This document shows positions 1 to 15,600 of a DNA stretch of 64,000 nucleotides, one piece after another. Source of the stretch: Pempheris klunzingeri (Eukaryota > Chordata > Actinopteri > Acropomatiformes > Pempheridae); the NCBI RefSeq assembly GCF_042242105.1, contig NC_092019.1:12024328-12088327 (forward strand). The letters are read 5' to 3'. A model generated the notes under the pieces. It was not told where the DNA came from. It did not search any database and saw nothing but the letters and a program-made list of their open reading frames with translations. Both the position numbers and the translations under genes were made by a program. Within the stretch, counting starts at the first letter, position 1, and every line of letters begins with the position of its first letter.

Positions 1-3000
1 GAGGAGCAACTTTCACCACCGTCATACCTCTTGCGCGGATAACCTCCGCTAACGTCTGTGTCCCATGACCTGCGCTTCAATCGTGCTACGTCAGCATTCT
101 GCAAAGTCTCTCCGTCAGGCACACTTCCTGGTTCTGACATCACAGCAGGGGAGGGGGCGGGGCTGAGGGCGAATGGGAGGGCACAGAGCTCCTTGGAGCA
201 AGTGGTTTGGGTCTCGTACCGAATCAGACGGGACTGGAGTTTTACAAAGGCCTGGTCTCGGTCCAAGGCCCGCTGATTGTCCAGGCAGAATCTAGATGAA
301 CAAATAAAACAAATAAAACATAATAATGATAATAAATTAAGAAGTAATAGACACTTATGTGCTTTGTTACTGTCTGAGCGTGCACTAATTATACATTTTT
401 CATAGCTGCCTGTACTGTACAATACAAACTGCAGTAGTTGAACAGCCCCTGTATAGTTAGTAGAAACGTACTCTATGCCATGGTAGTGTGACGCTGATGC
501 TTTGTTGAAGGGCATCTGGCTGACTCTCCTGGGAGAAAGGTCTGGTGACAGCTGAAACACATTATTACTGACCAGAAAAAGAATGTGGAGAAAAAAAGAG
601 AAGGGGTGGGGGACGGAGAGAGAGGAGAAACAAATCAAGTGTTTGTCAGAGAAAATGAATCAATTTAACATTCTCTTCATTAAACCACCAATACAAATTT
701 CACTAATTAAAACACACACAATTATTAGCACTAACTGATGACTGCTCTGCTCCAGAGTAATGCTTTTTTCTTCAACCCAAATCAATTTTTCTGTAAAAGG
801 TTGTAAGCTCACTATAGCATTCTAATGGTCATAACCAAACCCTCATCATGGCCTTGTTAACTGTTTGTCATTCAGATCCATCCTAAAACAACAGAGACTG
901 CTTACTAGACTACACTATATATGGTCATTTATATACACTGACAGGACACTTCATCGGGTATACCTGTTCAACCGCTTATTAACGCAAATATCTAATCAGA
1001 CAATCATGTGGCAGCAGCTCAATGCATTTAGGTATGTAGACATGATCAAGAACACGTCAAGATCTGTTGAAGTTCAAACCAAGCATCAGAATTGGGAAGA
1101 AAGTGATCTAAGTGACTTTGGATGTGGCATTGTTGTTGGTGCCAAACAGGCTGGTTTGAGTATTTGAGAAGCTGCTGATCTGCTGGGATTCTCTCATAAA
1201 ACCATCTCTAGGGTTTCCAAAGAATGGTCTAAAAAAGAGAAAATGTCCAGTGAGCGACAGTCCTCTGAAGGAAAATGCCTTGTTGGTGGTAGAGGTCAGA
1301 GATGAATGGCCAGAGTGGTTCACGCTGATATAGAGACAACAGTAAGCCAAATCATTCCAACCAAGGAATGTAGAGGAGCGTCTCTGAATGCACAACATGT
1401 CGTACCTTGAGGCTACCTAATAAAATGGCTTCAGTCAGTGTACACTTTGGAAAGTCCAATTTCTGAACTGACCAAACATACCCTCTATTGATAGCCAGTG
1501 GTTGTAGCTCCCCAGTGGGCAGGCCATCGGATGTGAAGTGTTTTAGAAGTTCTCTGGCATCCAGTAAAGCAGGGGAGGCCTTTTGACTGTCTTTAGGACC
1601 CAGCAGACTGTCACTGGAGCCTGGACCTAACAGGCCGAACCTGAGACACACAAAATGCACTGTAGATCAAATACAGTATAACAACAACAGAGTCATATTT
1701 CTATTTAAATCTCATTTACCTCCTCTTCTGTCGTCTCCTTTGCAGGTTCTCTATGTTGTGGAGCACGGTTCTCTCGGGCCAGTCAGATTGGAGGTGGGAA
1801 ACTGTCTGAAAATCTTGAATGGCAAAACAAGGAAGCTTAGCTTAGGTTTTGCCATAGGTTTATTTCCATTGAAACCACAGCCACACAAATGTGCACTGTG
1901 ACCCAAAATCAGTTTACTATTCAATGAGCTTTTAAGTTTGAATAGAAAGATACTAAGTTGTGTATATAAGGCTTTAGTTGTCTCATATGGAGACGCCTAA
2001 AATGGTCTCAGATGCTTTTCCACTGTTTGGCTGGAGCTGGAGCTCACAGTAGTTTTAGAATGCTCATGGATGCGCATTTATAGCACCTTAAAGGAAATGG
2101 GGTATAGCACTGCCTGGTAAAAAAAACACACATGTAACACATGATACAGGTGGCATTATATCTTAAAACAGCAGAGAAACGACCCAGTACATAGGCACAG
2201 ACAACATGGGCACCATGTACTTATCCTGGCCTCTTGGCAGCCAGAAACCTGAACAGATGAAACGTCAGCATTCAAAATATCACCACTCTGCACTTTTTCT
2301 CTTGTCAAGAAGATTGTACGTTATGTTATCACGGAGGACAGAAATGTGATGAAACTGTTTACAGCGGGTTCCCGATGAAATGAGGGGGTTTCATGTACAG
2401 TAATGGCCTGAGGTTGTTCGTGTGCTATATGAAGAGAATGAAGCTCTCCGTCAGCGATTTGACAGCCCACACAAAGTTATTTACACCTTTAGGCGATGCA
2501 GATACATAAATGCAAAAGACATTCCTAATGGAGTGCAGAAGCTGTTTATTGCTGTATATGACATTCCCATCTCCAGATCAGGGGGTGGGCAAGGATTGTG
2601 GAAAAAAATAACCTGATTTGCACCCTAGACTGTGTGTCTCTACATGCTCACATCCATCATCACATCCGCTTATGGGCTCACCTCTAAGAAATTCAACTAT
2701 ATCCTTTATGTGAGGTCCTCGAGAGCATGAAATGAATATAAAATCAGAAGGATGCACACAAAGACACGACCATTACAGTGTGGACTGTTTTAGTGCCACT
2801 TTTGCTGTTAAAAGGTGTTGGTTTGTTTCTGTCTATTCTAACAAAATTACACGTGCTGAGACAAACAGATAATTACACAATAAACAATCTGGCAGACAAT
2901 GCTCTGCAGAAACTCTAAAAATAATTATTCAAAAAATGCAGAGCATTTATGGCATGAAAACTGCTTGACATGCAGGTCTATTAGCCCAACAGATTGATTT

Positions 3001-6000
3001 AATTTGCGTATTGTTAGCTGGCATTGTTTCCTAAAACTGTCATCCTGTGATGCGCTTGCGTTTGCCGCTTTAATGTCATATCCATCGGATCATAATTACT
3101 GTATAAGCAGCCAATATGAAAAAACCTTTGATGTTAGCCTCCTCGTTGGGTTTGGAGATATCAGGAAATTCTGACAATGCCAATATTTCCTGCCTGGGAT
3201 GGCTGTAAAATCCACCATTGCTAGCAGTTACATCTAAATAATATCCTACATTAACACATATACTATCAATTCAGCTATTTTAAAGGGGCCAATACTTTGT
3301 ATAGATCTGGTTTCATGTCTTAATGAACTGCTCTAAATAGGTAAAACTCCATCTTGGAATGATACATGAACACTCCCACGCCTGTTCTTGCCTATCTGCC
3401 AACATAGTGTAAATGCATTTTCAAAAAAGGCATTAAATCAATTAAGTTTTAATGTAAAGCAATTGGATATTTGACACAGTCAAAGAAAGTGTTATTTAAG
3501 GTGGAAAAACAAGATGATGTAGAGAAAGGGGTCTATGAGTGGTTCTGGTGTCTACATGAGAAAGACTGACCAGGCTACTGACACATTATAACTGTGTATG
3601 TATCTACTGTAGCTTTGAATGCATGTGAATATACTGAATAGACATGTTTTGTGCCTCTTTTCAGTTCATACCTGGGTTCTTGGCGGCCGTGTTCTCCTGC
3701 TCATCTGTTATACAAATGGCAGCAGAGGGAAGACTGGAGTCAATCATCTTGAGATACTGCTCCCTGGCCAGACTCAGAATGACCCTCAGGTCATTGACAG
3801 GGATCGAGGGTGAGGCCGATGCTTCTTCTTTCTGTCCTGGACACAGAGGAACAGAGCAGCAGAGGTGGTTTTAGCACACTCAGATCTCAGATTGAGTTCA
3901 TGGCTCATTTGGTAACCTTGTTAAAATTGGTAAAATGTTGCAGGATTTTTGCTTTTGTGTGGTTGTTACTAAATGATTGGGTTGATCCAAAACATTATAT
4001 AAGTGGTCTCCTTTAATTAGTTTTAGTTTTACAGAAAGAAGCAGCACTGGGTAATAATGCATGTTGGTAATCCTGAACAACAACAATTTTATTTCATTTA
4101 TTGTCGGCATATATAGTAAATTAATTAATTCATACAGGCTAGCATTTATAGACTGCCTCTTCATGCATTTACCTACTGACCAATGTAAATGTGACAATTA
4201 ACCATGATAAGGATTTGAGGTAATACTGCTTAGCCCTAGTAACATATACAACTTTTTGGAATTAAATTTGGCTTGAAAGTAGAAAGTATGTTACATAAAT
4301 AATCAATACATCTTTCAAAAGAAGAAGTAACTTAAAAAATCTGAATGAGAAAAAAGAAAAAAAAATAAGGAGAAAAATCAGTACCTCTAACTTTTGCAAT
4401 TTAAAAAGAACATGCCTTTTCCCAATTTAATGCCAAGTGAGAATATACTGTGATGAATTTCATTAAGGGCAGTGGTCTGTCAGGACTCTTCATCCTGCTC
4501 ATGGCCTTTTCAAAGAACAGCCCTATTGCTTTTCCTCAAGTCTGAAGAAGTTCTCTCCACTTCCTTTAATCTGGCTCCACTCCACTGGTGTTTCACTATC
4601 TATGCCTGCCAAGGGGAAATTATGTGTGTCTGTAAAATAATGATATTTCAACAGACTCTCTCTGTGCACCCGTCTGTGCTGAGGGCTGGAGAGAGCTGAG
4701 AGCTCAAACTGACGACAGGACAGGAAGCTCCCCGAAAGCTGATACGACTCTTCAGTCCATTTGGCTTTGTCTCAGATATACATGTTGACCATAAAGAGTG
4801 ACATTTGATCTCAAATTAATTTACTTTAGGGGTCAAGACTGAGGACTCCTGGCAACATGTATACTGTTGGTCTGGCTTCACTAGTTTTAAAGGAAATATC
4901 TTTTATTATATTATTACATGCAATTATTACATATTTTTTTATAAGTTTCAACTGCTTATCATTTCCATTACTGATTCATCTGACAATTATATTCTAAAAT
5001 GGTTTAGTTATTCAGTCTATTAAATATTGGAAAATAGAGAAAATTGCTTGTTGCAATTACCCAGAGCCCAAGATGACATATCTTTTTAATTTGATTGTTT
5101 TATTAAATCAACAGTCCAAAACCAAAGACAATCATTTTGATTAAATTATTTTAGTATTCATCAGTTATCATAATAGCTGCCACTGTTTTTACAGATCAAC
5201 TTAACGGTTAGTGTGAAGCAAATAGTATGATGTGTTCTGCCATCCATGACATTACAAATTGTACAGTATGTGTTTTTGATCTCCAAATCATAAACATTTA
5301 ATATTTGGTGTGAGTGTTTATGTCAGTCTGAATAACATGAAGACAATGAGACGGTGAGAAGGACTAATTAAAGAGGGCTCAGGAAACACATCCTTCTCAA
5401 ATAATGCCCACCATACTGTAAAAATGATTGCTGACCAGTGTGCAGGGTCAGCCACGTTTCTGTGTGCTTGTGTCTTTAAGTCAACACAAAGTGTAAAGTA
5501 TCTTTGTTTTTTGTAATTATCAAATAACAAATGGTAAGCATGTGTGCTCCCATAAAACTCCCAAATCCGCTCTCTCCTCTACTGTTGTGTGAGAGGTCAC
5601 GTTCCCACCCTGCTTGGGGACATAACATTTTGATTGACATATCTCACTGAGCTCAGGGTGCTGTTCTGGGGGCTTGTCTTAGTTATTACCATACATTAGC
5701 ATGCAAGCAATTAATAAAAGCATAGCGCTAAAATACAACAAAAATGGTGATAAAATCTATAATTTTCTGCAGTGTCTACATAATGATCAACTTAGTACAC
5801 TACCTACTTTTTGTTCACAGAACAACATATATGCTGAGATGCGTTTTCAGTTTCAGGAGCTCTTGAAATGTATCACTTACTGAGATATTCTTTGAGTACA
5901 AGCGTCTGAACCTGGGTCACCTTTCTCTCTCTCTTCAGCAGGCCGTCTCCTTGGAGACAGGGCAGGGGGCAGAGGATGTTGCCTACAGCTCCTCCTGGCC

Positions 6001-9000
6001 AAAGACAGAGAAGTAGTGAATGAAAAAAGAAGAGAATTCCCAAACCTAAAATGTGTATTGTTTGAGTGGAACTCGTAGAAATATTTTGATATTTCTCAAG
6101 TAGGATCAGGGACAACAAAGAGTTTAAGGGGCTCTCCACTGATTTCACACAAAAAGGTCAGTTTACCTCAAATATTTGACAAAAACCTGTATTAAAAACT
6201 CGTAGTATGAGGATTTAATATTCAGAGGGGGATCACAACATTTGCTAGCATGTCAGATGTGTAATACTGTCGTACCAAAAGGCAACTCCCACCCAAGACA
6301 GTGAAAAATTACAGTTTCAAAACTGAATATTTACTATTTTGGATAAATTGCTTTAACACAGCAGACAAAAACTGACAACAAAAGATTCTACTACATTCTC
6401 AACCTTTCCTACTGCAAATATTCTTATTGAAAATATATTTTAAAAATGAATATAGTGACTCCCTTAAAAGTGTGACGAGGGTGACAGAAAAACTTTAGGG
6501 GTCATAAACAACTGTATACTTCTACCTCTTCAAGTCTCAAAATTTTGAAATGAAACAATCTGAGAGAGGAAAAACTCAGTCGTGGGTGGAATTGCTCAGA
6601 ACTCATTGACATGTGTGACAAGTTATGAGGGATCACAAGTAGACAATGTTTCATTTTAAGGCATCACAAGGTAAAATCGCTGAGAACCATTGAATTGGCA
6701 GTATAATAACAGAGCCCAATGCCCACTTACTGCTGTTCCAAAACTTTTTGTAAACATATGCTTGACAAATTAAATTTGTAACCCCTTTGCAGGCAAAAGA
6801 CTTGAAACTCACCCAGAAACCTTATCCTAGCACAGGACACAAAGGTATATTGAATATTTCATGCTTTTGTTCAGGTGCAACAACCCTCAAGACTTTCATT
6901 TTTACTGAAAACTGTGCTGTACTCATGCTGTGTCATTGCAGCGGTTAGGGTACCTTTTTATAGTTTTGCTCTGCATTTAAAAGTTTTTCAAAAATGTTTC
7001 CTGAAGGTTGCATAAAATGTTAACAACAGCAAGAACTCCCGAGAGGAAACACACCAGTAGGTCTCTTGAATATCATATAAAGCCCAAGAACAATGAAGGA
7101 CTTTCATCAGGAAAGAAGCTTTTAGTTTAGGGAAGAAAACAAACAGTGAGAGATTCACAAATCTGTCCCTCTTGTCAGCCATAACCAGCCACGGTTCTCA
7201 TCCCTCATTGATCTACTAACAGTCACAACTTTCCAGTGCTGTTAGATATGAGGGAAGAAGGGAGGAGAATCAGTGAGGAGGGGGGAGGAGGAGGAAAAGA
7301 GAGATATGTAGCCTAAATCAAGAAAATCTTTGGAGTCAGAAGGGCCAGCAGTATTTGACCCATCAGTTTTTGAAATACAGCCTTGCCCGATGAACAATGA
7401 CAACTTCTGTCAATGAAGCCAGCAGGGCTTCTACTCCAATCAAGCCGATGAATATGCATGTGTTGTGTGCATGTCAATTAAGAGGTGCTCCTAAAATTTT
7501 CAGTGCTACTAGTGGAAAACATTTCTCTGGAGCCCTGCCAGGTGTATGCTAGTGCTATTGCGGTGGCTGATTTTATCTGAAGGAGGCACCCATAGTTTAG
7601 CACAGAAAACCCCCGCAGCACTCTGAGAAAACAGTTTCTCTCTCACAAAGACTATCATGTCCAAGATGCTGTAGCTGTAGCACACACAGAAATGCACACA
7701 TATACGACCATGACAGCTTAATATACCTGATGATGACAGAGACTTCTCTCTTAGCAACCCAGAGGCGGTTGCCATGGCAGCCGCTCCATTAATTTGACTG
7801 TCTGAGTGCAGCATCCTGACCCTGCAGGCTCCACAGCCAACGTCGTCCGAGCCCTGGACCAACAGGAAGTAGTGAGCGCTCTCACCTTTCACCTCTACGT
7901 CTGGCACTACAGGGCACAGACAGAGGGAGAGACATTACAACAAGTTAATTCACGACAGAGGACGCATTTCACTTTTTCATATTTTACAAACTTATTGTAT
8001 TATGCCTCCTAATTCATTACTATCTAGTGTACCCTGCCTCTCAACCAATGTCAGCTGGGACTTTCAACCCTCCAAAGGACAAGCAGCCATAGATAATGGA
8101 TGGATGGATGGGTGGATATCATTCTCTAACTGTATACCATATACCTGTTTAATTCTTATTTTTATCCTTCACTATATGCTGCAGCAATCCAATTTCCTCC
8201 AGGGCATGGCTGTATCTGTTATATCTTGTCTCATGATTTTTTGTCCGATTTTTCCAGCAGTGTTTTCCAAATTCATTCAGTCCCACTTCTGAGCCTGCTT
8301 CCCCAATGGAGGGCTTCATTATCTACATCAGTGTAGTCCTAGTTACAAAAGTATTTCCCTACGGAAGGTGGCATGGCTCCTCTCTGCTGTAGCCAAACGG
8401 TCATCCATTTAACAGACTTAAAAATAAAACAAATGTCTCACCGGGTAAGGACTTTGGTCTCCTGGCTATAGACTCTCTCCAGCGCTGGGAGCTGAGTTGG
8501 CTGGCTGCAGGTTGGGCGATGGGGGTGAGTGTACAGGACAGGCTGAACAACGCTCCAACCTGGAGATAGAGAGTGGATAAACATCAACACACAGTCCCTG
8601 AGTCCCAAGAAACACATCTTCTACTGTCTGACTTATGTTTGACTGGGGACTAAAGTAAACAGATCTCCTTCTCATGCAGAAAGCTAAGTTTTAAAGAAAT
8701 TAATTTACTTCATGTGAAATTCCAAAGTGTCAGGGCTGAAATCTTTTATATTTGTACATATAAGAGCACAGTTTAGGGGTCGATACCTTTCCACGCAGTG
8801 ACCTCAGCTGATCCAACAGAAGTTTAGCTTTCACTGACTTCCCCGACAGGCTTCTGTTTGTTGGTAGTGAAGGAACAACACATTACTGAGAAGGGAACAT
8901 TCCCAAGGTGCTGCAGTAAGAACAGTAGACGCTGCATTATATAAGCTTTATTGAATTAAGTTATCAAGTGTATTTAAATCTAGATGTATGGATAAAAGGT

Positions 9001-12000
9001 TTGGTCACTCAGTTGCAGTTTGTACCTAACGCTGCATGTTATCAATATATTGAAGTTTACGCAATACAATCTATAATATATTGAACATACAATCTTAGTT
9101 TCACAACAGTGGGTACATTTCAATACGGATGGAGGTATAAATGATCTTACTTTTGTTCCAAAGACATACACTCACACAAACACACATCCACACAAACAAT
9201 GAGGATACAGTTCAAACTGGGTCGTGGACATCAGAAAGCAGGGCAGGTCTGACAGATTAACCATCTGAACCAAATCTAAAACTGGTGCGTAGTAATGGAA
9301 GACCTGCAAACACAGAACAGACAGACAGACAGAGGGTGGTGGAGGAGAGACAGATGGAAACAAACACAGAGATGAGGATGAAGGACAAAAAAACAACAGG
9401 GTTATCACACAGAACAGCATCTACAAAGTTTAAAGTATCACAGTGGCTTGAGAGGCAACAGCTTCAGGAGTTGGAGACCATCCATCAGTTGGAGAACTAA
9501 GATAAAAGTGTCCTTGAGCAAGATACTGAACCCTAAGCAGTTCAGAGGTGGCGTTATATAACCGACCCTGAAATATGATCTTCCTTGGTTGCAACTGGAG
9601 TTTCACTGGCAATGTCAGCTAAATAATACTTTGGTAGTGTGGGCGAGGAAAGGAAGAGAGAAAAACAGACAGACCACAGACATCCACTTTTAAACTATAC
9701 ATTACCTAAACACTCTGCCTACAGCTAACACTTACTGTCATTAACAATTAATTTAACTGTTTGGTTGATAAAATGTCAGAAAAAGAGAAAAAAGCATCCA
9801 ACATGTTTGACTCATTTTTTCAATTAATGACTTAATTGATTACCAAAGTTGTGGAATAACTTCCTGTTGATGGATCACCTGACTAGGTGTTTCAGCATTA
9901 CTACACACCTAAACTCTGAGAATACCCTTCAGGTACTCAACACACTGCAGCTCACTTTGGCTTCAAAAAGGCCCACATTTCAACAGTCTGTAGTAGTCCT
10001 ACTTATCTAAGGAGCTCATTATGTTACGAGGACATCAATAATATATAAATCATTGGTCACATGGAAAAAACTGCTCATTTACGTATACAGAAAATTATAA
10101 GAATACCAAGGAAAGACTGAAATCTCAATCTCATAATTTATTGATCTGGAACGAAGAATGAAGTGCCGACCTATTTCTGATAGACTCCTACAGATTAAGA
10201 GTAGATCAAGATTTTAATGATCCCAGGTTGAATTCCGAGTTGGGAAAGTTTATTACTCACATGTCCCAAAGATTGAAGAGACCGACTAATGCAATAACTG
10301 GAGAGATGACCCATACACTTCATTAAGACCTCCAATATCTAATTGTCTTTGTACGTTGAAATCATCCTTTGTAATGGTTTAAACTGACGTCTGTGGTTAA
10401 AATGGTTTTGTAAGTTTAAGCTTAACTCTGGGTGATTCAACATGCAATTACTGCAAAAGTGACTTCATCCTCATTCCAGTGGTGATTTATTCATTGCAGG
10501 AGCATTACGCATTATCTTTAGTTATTTCTTGTACACAGATTGCTGTAATTGTGTCCTATGTGCTTCCCCTGTGAACAGATGAGTGGTGTTTAACAGTGAG
10601 CGCTGTTCATTAGCAGTCCATTGTTGTGCTACATTGTGTAACAGTCATCCAAATATAACAGGCTGCTGTGAAGACACTTCACTGGCCCACTGGGTCAAAT
10701 TTCACAAATACAAAAGAAATCTTGCACATATATTTCCACGCCCTGAAAAACACATCAGTAAAGTTCTTTTACACTGTAATGTCAGCCAGCAGTAGTGGCC
10801 GTTTGTTATGTTTCTGACAAAAATGAAAACGTTTCCAGCAGTGACAGACTGATGCATGACTTGCTGCAGGTTTAGGTGCTAACGACAGGGAGGGAAGTGT
10901 TTGAATACAAATCTTGTGGACAGAAGACGGTTAAAATCGGAAAATTTAGTTCAATGTGAAGCGGTTTCCTTCCTTTGCTAAACAGGGTTGAGGTGCTTTT
11001 AAAAAGGACACTCCAAGAGACTAAATGTCGACGTTTAAATATGCTGTAGGGGAGCTGGATCTGTGTAGAACACGCACACGATTACCAAAAAGTTTCTCAC
11101 ATACAGATCCCCAGAGAATAACAGAGTTAGAGGAATAAGAAAGGCGACTGTGACATGATTTAGAAACGTTTCCTTCTGCTTTGAAAATGTGTACAATGGT
11201 TTGCAACATTTCCTTTAATCTTTATTTTCTCTTTCACTTGCACTCTTACACAAACGCTTGAATTTGAACAGAAACAGTTTTCAGTCTTGAAACTGTTAGT
11301 ATCACTGCAGAATAAAAAAGCTCCGTGTCCCACACAAGGTAGCACTTATTCTTCCACTATCTCTGGTTGTATTACGCCATTGTGAGCGGTGCTGAAAATC
11401 AATGGACTGTTATGAAAAAACTGACCGACACAATTTTTGCATCAATACAATTACGCAACTTGATCTGACAAGTATTTTATCCGCTACATTAGTGCAGAGT
11501 CTCATCTCAATATTTTGTCTATAAACAGTGTCTTTTTATAGACACTAATGTCCTGATTTAGCGCAAAAATGTACTGTATTATGATATGTAAGGGATAATG
11601 TACAGCGAGAGGGTCATTATTGCAACACAAACCCAGACAGGATGATGCAGGAGCCCAATGTGAAGCGTTTTGCAATAATGACCGCTGCCCGCTGTAGTTA
11701 TCAAGCTTATTACACAGCTTCATTCTAAAGACATCAACAATTTGACACAAAATATTTATCTAAAACGATTCTATTGGTTTAAAAGAAAATCATCGTTTCT
11801 GCTATCAGACTATAGCAACGGTCTGATATACTGCTACACGGAAAATACAGGCCATGGAGTTGTGTAATTGGCCAATCCGAATAGAGTATTCAACAAAGCT
11901 GTGTAATAAACATCAATATCATAACATTGACACAGACAACGATATTATAAGTGTGCGACATAAGCATGTCTAGACTTCGTACTTGCTTGCAGGTTTTTCC

Positions 12001-12582
12001 TAATGTGCAGCAGATTTCATAAATATCACACTGAACAAACACTTCAGGTTTGGTGCTCACACAGCACAGTGTGGCCTCCATGCCTACAGAGGCAGAGTGA
12101 GTGTGTGTGTGTGTAAGTCACTTAACAGTCAGTTATCCCAGCAGTGTGGAGATGTGATAGTTTTGTTGTCCTCAGAGTTTGTTATTTTTTTAATTGTGTG
12201 CCAAGACAATCACCACCATCTGCTTCTCTGTACTGGGATCTGATGAGATCACACACACGCCCAAACACACACACCATCTCACTCTCCATAGACGTGTAAA
12301 TCAGTAGCATGCACAAACACACACACAACTTAACAATGGAGCTCCGCAGCGCTAACTAAATAATGAGCACACACAACAATACAAACACATACTAAGTCAC
12401 AAAAGCAGACAATGGTGAAGAGAAACACAACATATTAAACAATATTAAAAAAAAACAGCTACACTGTATCACTACTTTTTCCTCAAGAGCTAATGATTCT
12501 TTTCTGTATTTCTTTAATGTGCACAACAGACATCCTTTCAACCGGTTATTTTCAATACTAATGCAAATACTGCCAATAAAGA

Positions 12583-12618
<36 letters not shown>

Positions 12619-15600
12619 ACATGTGTGATATAGACCCCATATCAGGCCATAATGCTGCTCCAGTGTGGTTTTATTGTTATGGATATTAATCGACCTAAGA
12701 AAACTCATTACAGAACTAAACTATAACAACAATTATAAAAGACCTAGTTTCACACAGAGTACACAATCTATACAAATAGACAGTATACACGGTTTTTACT
12801 CTGCACACAACCACCACCAACACACAAATACACAATCAAAGTTTATCTTCTCCAAAGAAACACACACAGATTAAACTATTACATGCTAACATTAAGCTGT
12901 GGCTTTTATTACTTCTGGGTAAAATTGGGTAATAAACTGTACACATGTTTTTCATCTCAGAGTGTGGCAGTGTCAAAATGATGAGTGGGCAAACGCTCAA
13001 TTAGGTTCTGAGGTTCTGAGAGGCACATGTATTGGGCGCAATGTAAAGGCCTCAAAGGATGAGGTGAGATGGTGACTTAGTTTAGCTGGTAAGCATGCTA
13101 ACGTTTGCTAATTAGCACTTAACACAAAGAAAAGCTCAGGCTAATGAGAATGCCATTACTTATGTAGGTCTAAAACCAAAACAGGTACATTTTTAACTGA
13201 TGATGGCATTATCTCTGCTTTTCTCTGTTTCACATCTTCACAAACGTAACGTATCTTTAGGATTTGGAGTGTTGGTTGGACAAAATAAGATGTGAAGAAC
13301 TCATATCGACCCTAGGAAACTCCTTTTCATTACTTTCTGACATTTTCTACACCAAAAGAATTGGTCAAGAATACAACTGGCAGAATAATTTGTTACAGCG
13401 TTGCATATTGCTTGGACTTTGTGTCTACTCTTTTACAAGCAGACTCAAATTTGTGTTGGAAATTTGGAAAACTGCTCTGCAATTAGTCAGAATTTCCATA
13501 CGAGAAAACTCATGTTGTTCTGTCTGAGAAATAAATTAACACACCACTTTCCAATGTCACAATGGAAGGACAACTACATGAGGAGGATCTTGGCCCTCGT
13601 CATCATTTATTACATTGTTTGCATTTATCAGTTTAGGCAAACGATACAGTTTAAAAATGAGGCAAAGCTACTGCTGGAAAATAATGATTGATGAACTGGA
13701 ATCACCGAGAGCGCACAAGAGTTCATGAATGAAAGGAGAAGGTACAGAGCAGCTGGCTACGGTAGCTGGTTTAATCCAAAAAGGCAAAACGCTCGCACCA
13801 CAAATTGACCGTGCCAGAGTTGATTTGAAATTGCACTGAACAAGACAACTGAACCAACACCTTTTTGAAGAGGAGGTCTCAGTCTGGTTGTTTTGGTCAG
13901 CAGACTGCACCAAGGGGGTAAACACCTCAAGGTCTGATAAACCGCATTAAACAAGGCAGATGTGAAAACACCCTAAACCAGTTCTGTAATCACTGGGTTA
14001 AATACAAAGTAAGAGAACAGAAACATTTAAGTGTAAAAAGATATGGATTAACAATGTCATTTTTTTTTTAATGAATTTGCGCTTAAAGGAACAGTTTTGA
14101 CATAAAGTCACCTGTGTCATTTGTTGATACATTAACTGAAACTACACGTGTATGAAGACATTACACCGAGCTGACAGCTCACTCTAGTTTCTCAGTACCA
14201 CTAAGTGATTCATATCACCTCAAGGCAAATAGCTCTGGGCCACTCCATTAAAAATGTAAAATACACAATCCGACAAAAAAGCTAGATAGTTGAATAGTGA
14301 AAGATTTGGCAACTTAGCACAAAAAGTGAATGCCAAATGAAGGGGAGCTTTGTTGAGTTTATAAAAACGGTATTTAGAGATGGATGGGCAAAGGATGAGA
14401 ATAAAATCTAGGAAGTAACGTGAATGCAAACTACAGATTTCCCTCTTTAGGCTTTGGCCTTCTGTGATGAGATGATGAATTTAGATTTGAATACAGCTAC
14501 AGCTGGCTACAAGGTGATCACAGGTACAAGAGGTTGGCACTCATTTGGCTGATGAAATCCATTTGATTTATCGGGCTGATGGCTCTTCTGTCACAGGTGC
14601 CTCGGTGTGATTAAAGGGCAACCAGGAAGTGTCCCTTTTGAACTCATCTCCCTCTAGCCACCAGAAATCATTAGGAGATGGTACTGTGTGCAGCTCATTC
14701 AACTCTATAGCTAGAAGGGAGGTGTGGGTTGGACTGGGGTTAAAAGAACAGTTCTTCCCTAAATGAAAATTCATTATCATTCATTATCTACACAACATCC
14801 TGTCAATCAAAACCTGCTCTGTAGTTTGTAGGAACACGGACACTCGGATGTAATTTCATCATATTCATCGTCTTCTTTCGAGCTGCAGAAAAGAACGTCC
14901 TCGAACGCATTACGTTTCTCTGAACTAGATTTCTTCAGTGACAACATTTGGATCAAGTGCATGGCCCACAGCACTCTGCTGACACACTGGAGAACAAATC
15001 TTTGTCAGAGAGGAAACAAGAAATAATGAGGCAAACAGTTGGACTTTTGAGACCACAGTGCAATTTCCTGAAAATAAGCTCGATAAACATAACCAAGGTT
15101 ATATTAATTGAGGTGTTTGGAAAAGTTAAATGAGATGCGTCTCTGACACAGCCCGGCAGCTTTATGATAATTGCACGTGAACTTACACAAATAATAACTC
15201 TTCAGTCTCCACGTTTCTTTGAACACAGCGAACGTGTTGAAATTCACTGCTTCTCACCAAAACATATTGTGGTTAATCTATCTAATAACCACACTGAATG
15301 CTTTTCTTTCCTCACAAAACACTTGCAAAGCCATTTTTTAAAGTACATCAAACTGTGCGTTGTTTACGTCCCTGTTTACCTGATGGCAGTCTTAGTCTTC
15401 CCTGTGTTTCTTCGCATGTTACCGCCACCTGCATAGCGCGTAACTAGTGGCAAGGCGTGAATCGCACGCCTTGTGTGCATGTGCATGTACAGTACAGACA
15501 GAACAGGGACCCACTCATGGATTCATTGCTCCATGGCACCACTAGTGGTCAAAGACAGGAGAGGTACTGAGGAACTCAGAACTCACCTCAGACTGTAGTT

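Larger units (their letters stand above)
9304..15586. other. Large mtbp intron (6.3 kb)
   Basis: The longest mtbp intron seen. It holds a TG microsatellite (12585-12613), a fragment of a dispersed fish repeat (about 13068-13165), and AT-rich unique-looking sequence. A 90-codon open frame at 15164-15436 starts and ends without splice or family support, and I do not treat it as a gene. Confidence 0.5.

Noticed and set aside
15164-15436. 90-codon open frame inside a large mtbp intron
   Set aside because: AT-rich, no domain, no splice support, composition like the intron.
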